A DNA stretch of 64,000 bases from Methylotenera versatilis 301 (GTDB lineage: Bacteria > Pseudomonadota > Gammaproteobacteria > Burkholderiales > Methylophilaceae). Below are positions 37,805 to 45,656 of this stretch, piece after piece. A program made the position numbers and the translations under genes. The notes under the pieces were generated by a model, which worked only from the letters and a program-made list of their open reading frames with translations, had not been told where the DNA came from and searched no databases. The stretch is taken from positions 124,001-188,000 of the forward strand of contig NC_014207.1 in the NCBI RefSeq assembly GCF_000093025.1, read 5' to 3'. Each line of letters opens with the position of its first letter. Positions within the stretch are counted from its first letter, which is position 1.

Positions 37805-37837
37805 ATAAAAGCCCGACTAATCGGGCTTTTATTTTTA
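37805..37837. terminator. Bidirectional terminator between pnp and dksA
   Basis: ATAAAAGCCCGA (37805-37816), loop CTAA, TCGGGCTTTTAT (37821-37832), with T-runs on both strands. It serves dksA on the minus strand and backs up the pnp terminator on the plus strand. Confidence 0.9.
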
Positions 37838-37857
37838 CATAAGATTTAGTGGTCTAA

Positions 37858-38280
37858 TTATTTGGCCACTTGTTTCTCACGCATTTCATCTAGTGTTTTG
37901 CAATCAATGCAAAGTGTCGCAGTTGGGCGCGCTTCTAGGCGTTTTAGACCAATCTCGATACCACAGCCTTCGCAATAGCCATATTCGTCGCTATCAATAT
38001 TGCGTAAAGTCTCATCAATTTTCTTGATAAGCTTACGTTCACGGTCGCGGTTACGCAATTCTAAAGTCATGTCTGACTCTTGGCTTGCGCGGTCGTTTGG
38101 GTCCGCAAACATCGTAACTTCATCTTGCATCGTATGTACGGTGCGATCAAGTTCTTGGCTTAGTTCTGCTTTCCAGTCGTTCAAAATCTTACGAAAGTGA
38201 TTGAGCTGTGGTTTGCTCATATACTGCTCGTCAGCCTTTGGCTGGTAAGGGGTGAAATGTTTAGTAATAACTTCTGCCAT
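37858..38280 (-). CDS. dksA: RNA polymerase-binding transcription factor DksA
   Basis: Binds the RNA polymerase secondary channel and, with ppGpp, represses rRNA promoters; the rRNA promoters in this window have the GC-rich discriminator such control needs. The ATG at 38280 (MAEVITKHF) is chosen since GAGG is 6-7 nt upstream; a TTG four codons earlier overlaps that site. 140 aa. The coiled coil lies at about residues 30-105, with the tip DPNDRASQESDM holding the two acidic residues. The zinc finger CEGCG...CIDC is complete with four cysteines. Single-gene unit followed by a bidirectional terminator. Confidence 0.96.
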   Translation of the reverse strand: MAEVITKHFTPYQPKADEQYMSKPQLNHFRKILNDWKAELSQELDRTVHTMQDEVTMFADPNDRASQESDMTLELRNRDRERKLIKKIDETLRNIDSDEYGYCEGCGIEIGLKRLEARPTATLCIDCKTLDEMREKQVAK

Positions 38281-38435
38281 GGTGTGCCTCAAAAAACTTA
38301 AAAAGAGTTGCTTAAGAAAACTACCTAAGAATTATGCTTTATAAAATTAAGCGCGTGAGTGTACACTGAAACTAGCTTTGATGCAAAGTTAGCCTAATTC
38401 ATTGAATTATTTGCTAAATAACTTAATACAAGATA

Positions 38436-39296
38436 TTAAAGTTTTGCTTCATTTAACTCTAGTGCTAATAATGTGTTTTCCATTAAAGTGGCAACCGTCA
38501 TTGGGCCAACGCCACCTGGTACTGGGGAAATATAGCCCGCACGCTCTTTTGCAGCTTTAAAATCCACGTCGCCAGAGATGCTGCCATCAGCCAGTCGGTT
38601 AATGCCAATGTCTATGACAATAGCGCCAGGCTTAATCCAAGCGCCTTGTATCAACCCAGGTTTTCCTGCGGCAGCGACAATCAAATCGGCTTGCTGAACC
38701 ATTTTAGCCAAATCTTTAGTATGTCGATGACAACTGGTTACAGTGCAGCCGGCCAGTAGTAGCTCTAATGCCATTGGGCGACCTACATGATTCGATACGC
38801 CTACAACTAACGCATCCAAGCCCATTAGCTCTATATTGCTGGCTTGCAGCATTTTAATGACGCCAAAAGGCGTACAAGAGCGTAAGGTGGGCTGGCGAAC
38901 CGCCAACCTCCCAATGTTATAGGGATGAAAACCATCAACATCTTTATTGGGACTGATGCGCTCAATGATATGTTCATCTTTAATTTGAGGCGGTAATGGT
39001 GACTGCACGAGAATGCCATCAATAGTCTCATCTTGATTCAATTGCTCAATCAACGTAAGCAGATCAGCTTCAGAAGTTGAATCTGGTAAATCGTAAGCAA
39101 TAGAGCGAATACCAACCTTTTCGCAGGCTAGGCGTTTGTTACGTACATAGATGCTGGATGCAGGATCTGCACCTAGAACGATCACGGCTAAACCGGGCGC
39201 ACGTTTGTTTGCTAGTAGGCGATTATTGATACGTTCTTTAATCGAGTTTAAAAGATTTTCAGCAATGGCTTTGCCATCAATTATTTGAGCGGTCAT
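38436..39296 (-). CDS. folD: Bifunctional methylenetetrahydrofolate dehydrogenase/cyclohydrolase
   Basis: Converts 5,10-methylene-THF to 10-formyl-THF. 286 aa. It has the catalytic lysine region [48 protein letters not shown], and the NADP-binding region [17 protein letters not shown]; the usual GxSxxVGxP is read here as GVSNHVGRP. The C-terminal [16 protein letters not shown] is the FolD signature. No strong Shine-Dalgarno is visible, but the N-terminus [15 protein letters not shown] fits the family. It could supply one-carbon units, relevant to a methylotroph. Confidence 0.95.
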   Translation of the reverse strand: MTAQIIDGKAIAENLLNSIKERINNRLLANKRAPGLAVIVLGADPASSIYVRNKRLACEKVGIRSIAYDLPDSTSEADLLTLIEQLNQDETIDGILVQSPLPPQIKDEHIIERISPNKDVDGFHPYNIGRLAVRQPTLRSCTPFGVIKMLQASNIELMGLDALVVGVSNHVGRPMALELLLAGCTVTSCHRHTKDLAKMVQQADLIVAAAGKPGLIQGAWIKPGAIVIDIGINRLADGSISGDVDFKAAKERAGYISPVPGGVGPMTVATLMENTLLALELNEAKL

Positions 39297-39328
39297 TAGA
39301 TATTATTTTGCTTACTTTTTAAGCTATA

Positions 39329-39357
39329 TTGAAAATAAAGTAACATTTTATCATAAT
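39329..39357 (+). promoter_or_regulatory. Promoter of the tRNA cluster
   Basis: TTGAAA (39329-39334), 17-bp spacer, CATAAT (39352-39357), 42 bp before tRNA-Pro. Confidence 0.55.
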
Positions 39358-39399
39358 AGATTTGACCTTCAGCCCGGTTTGCAGTATATTTCTGCCCTT

Positions 39400-39476
39400 C
39401 GGCGTGTAGCGTAGCCTGGTAGCGCGCCTGCTTTGGGAGCAGGATGTCGGGAGTTCGAATCTCTCCACGCCGACCA
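39400..39476 (+). tRNA. tRNA-Pro (TGG)
   Basis: 77 nt with CCA. Acceptor CGGCGTG/CACGCCG, anticodon loop TTTGGGA with anticodon TGG, T-loop AGTTCGAATCT. Confidence 0.96.
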
Positions 39477-39572
39477 AATTTTAACTTGTTGGTTTTTAGT
39501 TTAAACTTAACAAGTCAAGATAAAAGTCAGCCCGAAACTTTATATGCAAATATGAAGCCTTGTAACCACAAT

Positions 39573-39649
39573 CTGCCCGTAGCTCAACCGGATAGAGCAC
39601 CAGCCTTCTAAGCTGGGGGTTACAGGTTCGATTCCTGTCGGGCAGACCA
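39573..39649 (+). tRNA. tRNA-Arg (TCT)
   Basis: 77 nt with CCA. Acceptor CTGCCCG pairs with CGGGCAG; anticodon loop CTTCTAA with anticodon TCT. Unusually it begins with C rather than G. Confidence 0.95.
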
Positions 39650-39666
39650 GTACGTTAAGTCTCTAT

Positions 39667-39743
39667 GGTGGCTGTAGCTCAGTTGGTAGAGTCCAGGATT
39701 GTGATTCCTGTTGTCGTGGGTTCGAGCCCCATCAGCCACCCCA
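39667..39743 (+). tRNA. tRNA-His (GTG), integration target
   Basis: 77 nt including the extra 5' G typical of tRNA-His and encoded CCA. Anticodon loop ATTGTGATT with anticodon GTG. Its last 45 nt are repeated exactly at 47724-47768, so the gene was the attachment site of the element to its right and was kept intact by the insertion. Confidence 0.97.
39699..39743 (+). repeat. attL: tRNA-His 3' end, 45-bp direct repeat
   Basis: 45 bp identical to 47724-47768 in the same orientation, covering the anticodon through the CCA of tRNA-His. This is a classic attachment site for a tyrosine integrase; the integrase gene lies 424 bp inside it. Confidence 0.93.
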
Positions 39744-39790
39744 TATTTCTAGCGCTTTCCAGCAAATATCAAAATGCTAAAACTCATTGA

Positions 39791-39812
39791 ATAGTAGACA
39801 ATTGTCTACTAT
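39791..39812. repeat. 22-bp perfect palindrome next to attL (possible integrase arm site)
   Basis: Built from TAGTAGACA (39792-39800) and its complement TGTCTACTA (39803-39811). Copies of the same 9-mer occur beside attR at 47594-47602 and 47659-47667. Confidence 0.6.
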
Positions 39813-40011
39813 TTTTAATTTTGGTACTTGAAAATATTATTCTTATCGCCATATTACTAAACATAAGGATAATAAACAGAACTCCGGTGGAAGCATTACT
39901 GGCTATCAAGTTCAGCAGCATAGAACCTTTAAAGTGGTAACTGATTTAGAAGTAAAAGCTAATTTATCAGTATTTAGTAATTTAAAACTACCAATCAAAA
40001 GGACTAACAAT

Positions 40012-40155
40012 ATGAAGAAAATCATCAGCAACACAACAGACGTAAAATTTAACAGTTTTGTTAATTTAAAATCTAAATTTATTATGGGTTATACGGTTGC
40101 TTCTTTATGTTCTATGCCTGCTTTTGAAAGCCATACTGCTAACCTTTCAGCTTAA
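40012..40155 (+). CDS. Possible 47-aa peptide inside attL end of the element
   Basis: An open frame with AAAGGA about 8 nt before ATG at 40012, encoding MKKIISNTTDVKFNSFVNLK and ending FESHTANLSA. It has a mildly hydrophobic middle (FIMGYTVASLCSMPAF). The frame stays open upstream to 39934 without a better start. It is convergent with the integrase. No family was recognised, and it may not be translated. The rest of 39744-40011 shows no gene. Confidence 0.35.
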   Translation: MKKIISNTTDVKFNSFVNLKSKFIMGYTVASLCSMPAFESHTANLSA

Positions 40156-40166
40156 ATTAATTTAAG

Positions 40167-41168
40167 CTATTTCAAAGGAATTACACGCTTAAATTCCCTT
40201 TGTTTAATGTAATGCTCAGTCATAGCTGCGGAGCTGTGACCAGCGAGTGATTGAGCATCCATACCTAAGTTCTTTGCGTCAGTTAATGCCTTCGCCCGTA
40301 TGTCATGAAATGTAAACCGACTTCCACCTTGCTCAGCCCATTTGACCTGTACACGATTCCACATAGCTTTAAATCCTGAATCTGAATATGGCTTGCCTTG
40401 TCGTGTACAAAATAGATATAGACCACGTATTGGCCGTTTTAACGCCTTAGCACGATCAACTACATCATGCAGGCCTATCGACCATTCATATAGCTGCTTA
40501 GCCCCCGTCTTGTTCTGTTTAATCCATATACCTTCATCGGTTACCTGCTCAAGCTTTAGGCTGAGAATGTCGCCCTTACGTAGGGCTGTGATGTAGGCCA
40601 TGTCCATTACAATCGCTATGAGCTCGCTAGCTATGTTTTTGACCCCTTCGAACTCATTGTCCATGATGTATCTATCACGGCCTTTTTCTTTATGCTTGGC
40701 AACGCCTATGCAGGGGTTGCTATTAACAACACCCCAGCGCATGCCATAGGTATAGATATGTGATAGCAATGCAATTTCACGATTTGCACGAACTTGAGAT
40801 GTTATGCCACGTGTATCTAGATATTTAGCAATATGAGTTGGCAGAACTGCACGAGCTTGCACTTTGCTAAATACTTTTTTTAGATTTTCAGCCTCTAGTT
40901 TATTACCCTGATAAGTGCTTTTCGCTTTGTGCGGCGCAATCTCAATCATATAACGCATGATCAGTTCGCCTAGGCTACCTTTGATAGGTTTCTCTTCGTT
41001 TGGCGGGAATGGAATTTCACCTTCTAATTCAGCCCATTTTGCCAAGGCCAGTGCTTTGTCTTCAGATAAGCGAATCCACTTTTTGTCGCGACCAACAAAG
41101 TAATAAGCACCATGCTTAATTTGCATATGCGGAGGTAGATCTAAATTATTGGTACGGCGACGCCCCAT
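40167..41168 (-). CDS. int: Tyrosine-type site-specific recombinase (integrase)
   Basis: Catalyses insertion and excision at the tRNA-His att site. 333 aa. The N-terminal arm-binding region (MGRRRTNNLDLPPHMQIKHG and KWIRLSEDKALALAKWAELE) is followed by a core-binding SAM-like domain (about residues 65-165). The catalytic domain has R in TALRKGDIL, HxxR in FHDIRAKALTDAK, and the second His and Tyr in LAGHSSAAMTEHYIK. All residues expected of an active enzyme are present. It is the last gene of the element's early operon, 8 bp after the DUF4224 gene. Confidence 0.94.
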   Translation of the reverse strand: MGRRRTNNLDLPPHMQIKHGAYYFVGRDKKWIRLSEDKALALAKWAELEGEIPFPPNEEKPIKGSLGELIMRYMIEIAPHKAKSTYQGNKLEAENLKKVFSKVQARAVLPTHIAKYLDTRGITSQVRANREIALLSHIYTYGMRWGVVNSNPCIGVAKHKEKGRDRYIMDNEFEGVKNIASELIAIVMDMAYITALRKGDILSLKLEQVTDEGIWIKQNKTGAKQLYEWSIGLHDVVDRAKALKRPIRGLYLFCTRQGKPYSDSGFKAMWNRVQVKWAEQGGSRFTFHDIRAKALTDAKNLGMDAQSLAGHSSAAMTEHYIKQREFKRVIPLK

Positions 41169-41176
41169 GTTGATGG

Positions 41177-41389
41177 TTATCTCAGAGCTGCAAAATTTGG
41201 CTCTTCAAAGCCTTGGATGGATGTGATGCTGGGGCATAGGCGCTGCTCTAAAAACGAGCGTAACACCTTTGGTTTGCCACTATGATTTGTGTCGTAAGGG
41301 TAAGCGTGATCTGTTAGCCAAATGCATTGCCTTGATGCTAATTTAAAGCCAGTAAGCTCTTGCAACTCATCACTGCTAAGAAATAACAT
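41177..41389 (-). CDS. DUF4224-type protein, excisionase candidate
   Basis: 70 aa. LSSDELQELTGFKLASRQCIWLTDHAYPYDTNHSGKPKVLRSFLEQRL matches the recalled DUF4224 pattern (acidic start, ELTG, W-L, proline, then P-V-x-R). Such small proteins commonly sit next to phage integrases and are thought to act as excisionase-like factors. It lies 5 bp after the 57-aa gene and 8 bp before the integrase, so it is co-transcribed with both. Confidence 0.75.
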   Translation of the reverse strand: MLFLSSDELQELTGFKLASRQCIWLTDHAYPYDTNHSGKPKVLRSFLEQRLCPSITSIQGFEEPNFAALR

Positions 41390-41394
41390 ATTAA

Positions 41395-41568
41395 TTACTT
41401 AACGATTCTTAAAATCGGTTTGAAAGCTTTTTTGTGCTGTATGCGAGCAGCAAAGTGGCTTTGTGGTTCGTAATCACGTTTGATCGCACGAATATGCTTG
41501 TAAAGGCGAAGAATCGCAGCCGAAGGGGTTTCGTTAGTGTGTAGGTTGAAATTAGGACGTTTTTTCAT
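41395..41568 (-). CDS. Small basic 57-aa protein
   Basis: MKKRPNFNLHTNETPSAAIL through RIVK, rich in Lys, Arg and His. The ATG at 41568 overlaps the TGA of the upstream gene (ATGA), and the stop is 5 bp before the DUF4224 gene, so position and coupling argue that it is real. No family was recognised. The basic composition would fit nucleic-acid binding. Confidence 0.65.
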   Translation of the reverse strand: MKKRPNFNLHTNETPSAAILRLYKHIRAIKRDYEPQSHFAARIQHKKAFKPILRIVK

Positions 41569-42248
41569 GCTGCTTTTACCTCCAATAGAGTTTCGGTGAT
41601 TTTGGTTTTATTGCTGATGTGTACAACCTTGTTAGGACTTACTCTTGCTGAAATCTCAGCTAATTTAGATCCAATCTCTTTTAGTTCATCTAGCAAGCCA
41701 TCATGTTGATCGCCCGCTTTGAATGCTGCTAGTTCTGCCCGCAACGGTTCGATTTCTTCACACAATTGTTTGTTTTCTTCTTTATACATAGCGTTGACCT
41801 GGTGAACTTCACGGATAAATGAGAGTTCGTCAGGTGAGAATGAAAGACTTCCGCGATTAGGGGATACTAGGCGGCCGTTGCTATCAATGAACCAGCCTTT
41901 CCAGTCTTTGTTTGATAGCCTAAAATTGGCACTTTCATAAACTACTCTTAGCAGCTCAAATGCCATAAATGGCACTTCAACTTTCCCATTTTCCCAGCTT
42001 GCTATATGGCTGATAGTTACACGCAAATAAGCGGCACATTGCTCGTGTGTCATGTTAAGCAAGTACTCACGCATGAATCTGAAATATTCAGCAGATACAG
42101 ATTTTTTCTGTGACTGAATAACCCACATAGGGTGATATTCTGGAAAAGCTGTATTGATCTCAGGGTTGTTAGGTTCAATAGCTTGCATGAAATATGACCA
42201 TTGAGTAGCTTTGTTTGGATAAAGCTTGTTTCTTGCGTATTTAGCCAT
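41565..42248 (-). CDS. HTH protein of phage type (DUF3653-like)
   Basis: 227 aa. Residues about 65-105 (NMTHEQCAAYLRVTISHIASWENGKVEVPFMAFELLRVVYES) form an XRE-like helix-turn-helix resembling DUF3653 proteins of filamentous and other phages. The segment WKGWFIDSNGRLVSPNRG fits the same family. The C-terminal part (about 140-195) is a predicted coiled coil. It directly follows the Rep gene (one shared base) in the early operon. A role in replication control or gene regulation is likely but not shown. Confidence 0.7.
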   Translation of the reverse strand: MAKYARNKLYPNKATQWSYFMQAIEPNNPEINTAFPEYHPMWVIQSQKKSVSAEYFRFMREYLLNMTHEQCAAYLRVTISHIASWENGKVEVPFMAFELLRVVYESANFRLSNKDWKGWFIDSNGRLVSPNRGSLSFSPDELSFIREVHQVNAMYKEENKQLCEEIEPLRAELAAFKAGDQHDGLLDELKEIGSKLAEISARVSPNKVVHISNKTKITETLLEVKAA

Positions 42249-43579
42249 TAGTGAAAGAACCTACTAAAATCAGGCCGTGCAAAGTCCTTAAACCAGCCTC
42301 GATAGCTTTTAGGCCGTGTTTTTAAGTCTTCAATTAAACTAAGTACAGAGTTCAATCCGCCACGTGCGGCCGCTTGTAGTACTTCAAAGCGTGCATTTGT
42401 TTCAATAACAAGTTTCCATTGGTCGCCATCAAGACGAATGACAAATTCCTCTTCTTTTTCTTTCTCAGTTTCCTGATCAACGGCTAAGTCTTCGTCTTCA
42501 ACTTCATTGATGTTAAACCAATCTTTTAGGCCGTTAGTCCAGTAATTCATGCGCTTGCCTTCAAAGCACGCGCTAAATTCTTTGAATAGTTCAGCGGCTA
42601 CACTGTCACCATCAGTTGCGAAGCCTAGCAATTGGAATGGCGTATAGTGAAATTCATTGCCAAACTTGCGGCCAACTTTACCCATTTTGCTATTGGCTTT
42701 TGTGACTTCGTGCGCAATTGTCCAGCCTTGCAGCTCTACAGGCTCGCGACCAAATTTGTTGACATAATCGGCTACGTAATCGCCGCCACGTATATCCATT
42801 GCACGCAACAACATGTCGTTAATTTTTGATTCGTCACCTAGTCCTGCATTAATCAATGCAACCACCCAAGCTTTGGTTAATGACTCAACGGCTGCTGTAT
42901 CTGTCAGCAGTCTGTCATCATCCATGAATAACACTTCATGAGTGTGAGGATGCCAGCCATTTACACCATGTGACACTTCAAGGCTACGCACTGTACCAAG
43001 GCGTGGGTGCGTACCTTCAATGATGTTTTTTAGCGGGGTGTTCTTTTTCGACTTCAAGGCACTTGCTGCGACTGAGGTGCCAAAAATATTTTTGTAGGTA
43101 CGTGAATTCTTGAATTTTTGTAGTGCTTCGGCAAACTTCTCTAGCAATTCAGATAGCGGCATGTCCGCTTCATGTGGAAATGTACTAGTGAGTAATAAGC
43201 AACTACTACCTTGAAGTAACCAATTGCTAACTGCTTTTTGCAAATCTTCACGGCGTGATTCCGTGATTTTTGCGGCACAAACAGGGCAGGACCACACGGA
43301 GCCGCATGTCATCAAGTTGCCAAAACGTGCGTTATTGCCAGATACATCACGATAAACACTCACGCCATCCGATGCTACATTGCGATGACATGAACAAACG
43401 CGGTGTTGCTTGCCACCTTCGTGATTGTACAAAAGTGTTTGTGCTGTACGTTGCAAAGTGTATTTTAATGCCTTCGCTTTAAGTTTATGGTCTTCGTTTT
43501 TTGCGCTGCTTGTGTGTAGAGATTTCGCACTAATACCAAGAAAGCGTGAAACCACTGCATTTGGTTCAGTTTGCATCAT
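42248..43579 (-). CDS. rep: Rolling-circle replication initiator (HUH Rep endonuclease)
   Basis: 443 aa. An N-terminal zinc-binding pattern (CSCH...CGSVWSCPVCAAKI, about residues 61-105) precedes the HUH nuclease: motif 1 around LLLTSTFPHEADMP, motif 2 HPHTHEVLF (metal-binding His) and motif 3 GGDYVADYVNKFG with the candidate catalytic Tyr. The C-terminal region is acidic. This type nicks the double-strand origin and starts rolling-circle replication. The preceding gene's stop overlaps its ATG (ATGA). An origin could not be placed. A single-Tyr plasmid/phage-type Rep is the best fit. Confidence 0.85.
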   Translation of the reverse strand: MMQTEPNAVVSRFLGISAKSLHTSSAKNEDHKLKAKALKYTLQRTAQTLLYNHEGGKQHRVCSCHRNVASDGVSVYRDVSGNNARFGNLMTCGSVWSCPVCAAKITESRREDLQKAVSNWLLQGSSCLLLTSTFPHEADMPLSELLEKFAEALQKFKNSRTYKNIFGTSVAASALKSKKNTPLKNIIEGTHPRLGTVRSLEVSHGVNGWHPHTHEVLFMDDDRLLTDTAAVESLTKAWVVALINAGLGDESKINDMLLRAMDIRGGDYVADYVNKFGREPVELQGWTIAHEVTKANSKMGKVGRKFGNEFHYTPFQLLGFATDGDSVAAELFKEFSACFEGKRMNYWTNGLKDWFNINEVEDEDLAVDQETEKEKEEEFVIRLDGDQWKLVIETNARFEVLQAAARGGLNSVLSLIEDLKTRPKSYRGWFKDFARPDFSRFFH

Positions 43580-43878
43580 GCTGCTCTCCGTTCAAACGCA
43601 GCTGTGATGCCGATTTTGTCAGACCATGATGCAATGCGACGGCATGCCTCATGAATCGATACTTGTTGCTTGTGGCTCAGTTCATCCCATAAAAGGCCGT
43701 AGACGTGCTGGACGATCACTTGGTGTTCGTTCTCAAGTGATTGATCACCTAATGCTGCAGCACGTGCAATAAATGATCGGTCTCGCGGGGTTGCGTTGTT
43801 CCATATAGCGCGCATTGGGTTTGGCATGTAGCCTAATGCGGCTATGGCTGAGTGTTTTATGGGTGTTTGGCTAGCCAT
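43576..43878 (-). CDS. Unknown protein upstream of Rep
   Basis: 100 aa from the ATG at 43878 (MASQTPIKHSAIAALGYMPN), with AAGG about 9 nt upstream; a start 19 codons earlier exists but overlaps the small membrane peptide. The sequence IWNNATPRDRSFIARAAALG and ERRAA at the end show no recognised domain. It overlaps Rep by four bases (ATGA) and so is translationally coupled. It may be a Rep accessory factor. Confidence 0.7.
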   Translation of the reverse strand: MASQTPIKHSAIAALGYMPNPMRAIWNNATPRDRSFIARAAALGDQSLENEHQVIVQHVYGLLWDELSHKQQVSIHEACRRIASWSDKIGITAAFERRAA

Positions 43879-44008
43879 TTTTATTGGCCTTAGCTTTATT
43901 TTGCTGAGCATGTAAGGCGTAACTGATTGTTGCAATCACACCAATGACAAACAAAATTGAGGCGGTTGATGATCCGACTCTAGGCAGCATGGAAACGGGG
44001 CATTTCAT
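43871..44008 (-). CDS. 45-aa single-pass membrane peptide
   Basis: MKCPVSMLPRVGSS then one hydrophobic helix, SILFVIGVIATISYAL (about residues 17-32), then a basic tail. The ATG overlaps the TGA of the upstream gene (ATGA), and its stop overlaps the next start by 8 bp, so it is embedded in a chain of coupled genes. No family was recognised; the size and build resemble small phage membrane or coat-like peptides, which is speculation. Confidence 0.55.
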   Translation of the reverse strand: MKCPVSMLPRVGSSTASILFVIGVIATISYALHAQQNKAKANKNG

Positions 44009-44673
44009 GATGCGTCCTCCTCGCCGCTTGGTGTTGTATCTGGTTTTTGCTCTTCCTTGACTAAGTCGCCATTCTCTTTATGGAACAAATTTGCAAATAA
44101 GGTTGCAACCGTATCGATTTCATTATCTTCGATAGGCTTTTCAAGCACGACCAGGGGGCGGCCTTGTAAATGACGCATAAGCACGTAATTGGCTGCGAAC
44201 AAACCAAACACTTGTTTTAAATATGAATCCGTTTGCTCCGACCAGTCACTAAGTAAGCCACGTTCAGCTTTCTCATTGAGCAACCCTTGGGCATCTCGAT
44301 CATTTGCGGCTATTTTTTCGAGAATGCTATTGATTTGCTCGGTGTTCAGGCTTTGATCGATGGAGAGGTGTCTAACGGCTAAAAGGGTATGTTGAATACC
44401 TTCTGGCTTGGTTAGATCTGTAACTGGTGGACTTGATTCAGGCTTGGTCAGCTCTTGGCTGTTGTCTTCAAAGACTAAACCTTTGCTTTCAAAGTAATCT
44501 TTTAGCTTTGCTAGTTGCTCTGGACGGAGCTGGCGATCACCATTTCTAAATTCAGAGCAGTAGGATCGAGGTATTCCCGTTTCCTTCGCAACTTCTGAGA
44601 CGTTTAAGCGAAGACGAACTAACGCTTCGTCAAATTCGGCTCTAGTTAGAGCGTACTCCTGTTTGATTGCCAT
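44005..44673 (-). CDS. HTH regulator heading the element's early operon
   Basis: 222 aa. The N-terminal HTH (EFDEALVRLRLNVSEVAKETGIPRSYCSEFRNGDRQLRPEQLAKLKDYFESKG, residues 14-66) resembles XRE or Cro-type domains. The rest is helical with an acidic C-terminus (KEEQKPDTTPSGEEDAS). It is the first gene after the operator array at 44686-44794 and its own promoter, so it could act as the early or Cro-like regulator. Confidence 0.75.
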   Translation of the reverse strand: MAIKQEYALTRAEFDEALVRLRLNVSEVAKETGIPRSYCSEFRNGDRQLRPEQLAKLKDYFESKGLVFEDNSQELTKPESSPPVTDLTKPEGIQHTLLAVRHLSIDQSLNTEQINSILEKIAANDRDAQGLLNEKAERGLLSDWSEQTDSYLKQVFGLFAANYVLMRHLQGRPLVVLEKPIEDNEIDTVATLFANLFHKENGDLVKEEQKPDTTPSGEEDAS

Positions 44674-44685
44674 GACCGTTCCTTC

Positions 44686-44723
44686 TGAAATAAATCAATA
44701 CTTAATTGAATTGATTTATTTCA
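44686..44723. promoter_or_regulatory. Operator: 14-bp inverted repeat
   Basis: TGAAATAAATCAAT (44686-44699) and its exact complement ATTGATTTATTTCA (44710-44723), with a 10-bp spacer. It sits just downstream of the -10 box, over the expected transcription start of the early operon: a repressor position. Confidence 0.8.
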
Positions 44724-44752
44724 ATCATAGGCGAGTGTTTTACATTATGCAA
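44724..44752 (-). promoter_or_regulatory. Promoter of the element's early (rep-int) operon
   Basis: On the minus strand: TTGCAT (44747-44752), 17-bp spacer, TATGAT (44724-44729). It is followed at once by the operator inverted repeat. Confidence 0.75.
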
Positions 44753-44781
44753 GTATTCAATGCAAATTAGTTACAAATGAG

Positions 44782-44794
44782 TTGATTTATTTCA
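44782..44794. promoter_or_regulatory. Third operator half-site
   Basis: TTGATTTATTTCA, identical to 13 bases of the operator arm at 44711-44723, lies 30 bp upstream of the -35 box, close to the end of the CI-like gene. It may allow repressor looping or cooperative binding. Confidence 0.6.
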
Positions 44795-44807
44795 GAATAC
44801 TGTGATT

Positions 44808-45479
44808 TTACAGCTTACGAGGAGGAGGGTGGATGTCTGGATCCTTGTTATAGAAATCCTCTTCGGAAAGTAATGGGCGTAAATTACCATAGGTTGTGTA
44901 TACGGATTCAGCACACTCTTCAACAAACTTAGCGAGTAAGTCTTTCATGTCTAGCTTTTCTGCATCATTGCCTACAGTCTCTAGAATTTTATTTTTAAAT
45001 TCGGGCGCCATCATATTTGCCATCATCATTAATGATGATAACCGAGTGTCCCCTAGAGATTTACTTAACAGTGAGAACAAAAGACTAGATAACGAGTTTC
45101 GCTCTACTGGCGAAAGTGCAAGGATGCCGAACGCAACTCTGATTGATATCGATAAGTCATCACCTTGCAAAAAGGTTAGACTTGGAAGCAATGCTTCAGC
45201 AGGTGATTCTGAACCAAATAAAAGCCAGTTAGGTGAAATTTTCAGTGTTACACAAAGAATACTAATTTCTCTAGCACCTGGTTTATTTATGCCTCTTTCA
45301 TAAAGAGATAAAACTGCACGAGAAATTCCAATACCATCATGGTCGTTTAATTTAGTTCTTTTATATAAACTCTCTTGCGAAAGGCCAAGACCATCGCGAG
45401 CATCAAATATTCTTTTGCCAATGTCACGAGCAAGCACATCAACTTTGTTTTTTTCAGATTGTTTTTTATCATCACTCAT
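44808..45479 (-). CDS. CI-like XRE-family repressor of the element
   Basis: 223 aa. The N-terminal XRE HTH (ARDIGKRIFDARDGLGLSQESLYKRTKLNDHDGIGISRAVLSLYERGINKPGAREISILC, about residues 16-80, then SPNWLLFGSESP) is followed by a helical C-terminal region without the Ser-Lys autoprotease motif of LexA/CI. It lies upstream of the early operon, separated by the operator array, as a repressor of that operon would. No strong Shine-Dalgarno is visible. The target assignment is inference. Confidence 0.75.
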   Translation of the reverse strand: MSDDKKQSEKNKVDVLARDIGKRIFDARDGLGLSQESLYKRTKLNDHDGIGISRAVLSLYERGINKPGAREISILCVTLKISPNWLLFGSESPAEALLPSLTFLQGDDLSISIRVAFGILALSPVERNSLSSLLFSLLSKSLGDTRLSSLMMMANMMAPEFKNKILETVGNDAEKLDMKDLLAKFVEECAESVYTTYGNLRPLLSEEDFYNKDPDIHPPPRKL

Positions 45480-45582
45480 AGGTGTTTTTCGCTTACTTAC
45501 ATTGCTGTCATACCCTTGTCGTTATTGGTTTGACGGTGATTAACAGCATACTTTGAAAACGCTTATGTTATATCAGATAAAC

Positions 45583-45613
45583 AATATTGCCTAACAGTCG
45601 GTTAGGCAATATT
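45583..45613 (-). terminator. Strong hairpin after the cargo cassette
   Basis: AATATTGCCTAAC (45583-45595), loop AGTCG, GTTAGGCAATATT (45601-45613): a perfect 13-bp stem. It lies 44 bp past the stop of the HEPN-like gene, between it and the CI-like repressor. The minus-strand T content after the stem is modest (TTGTTT). Confidence 0.65.
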
Positions 45614-45656
45614 TTGTAATAGGGGGTTTTGTTTGAAAGACGGATTGTTAGCCGCC

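Noticed and set aside
37805-37837. Small RNA between pnp and dksA
   Set aside because: The symmetric hairpin with T-runs on both strands is fully explained as a bidirectional terminator.
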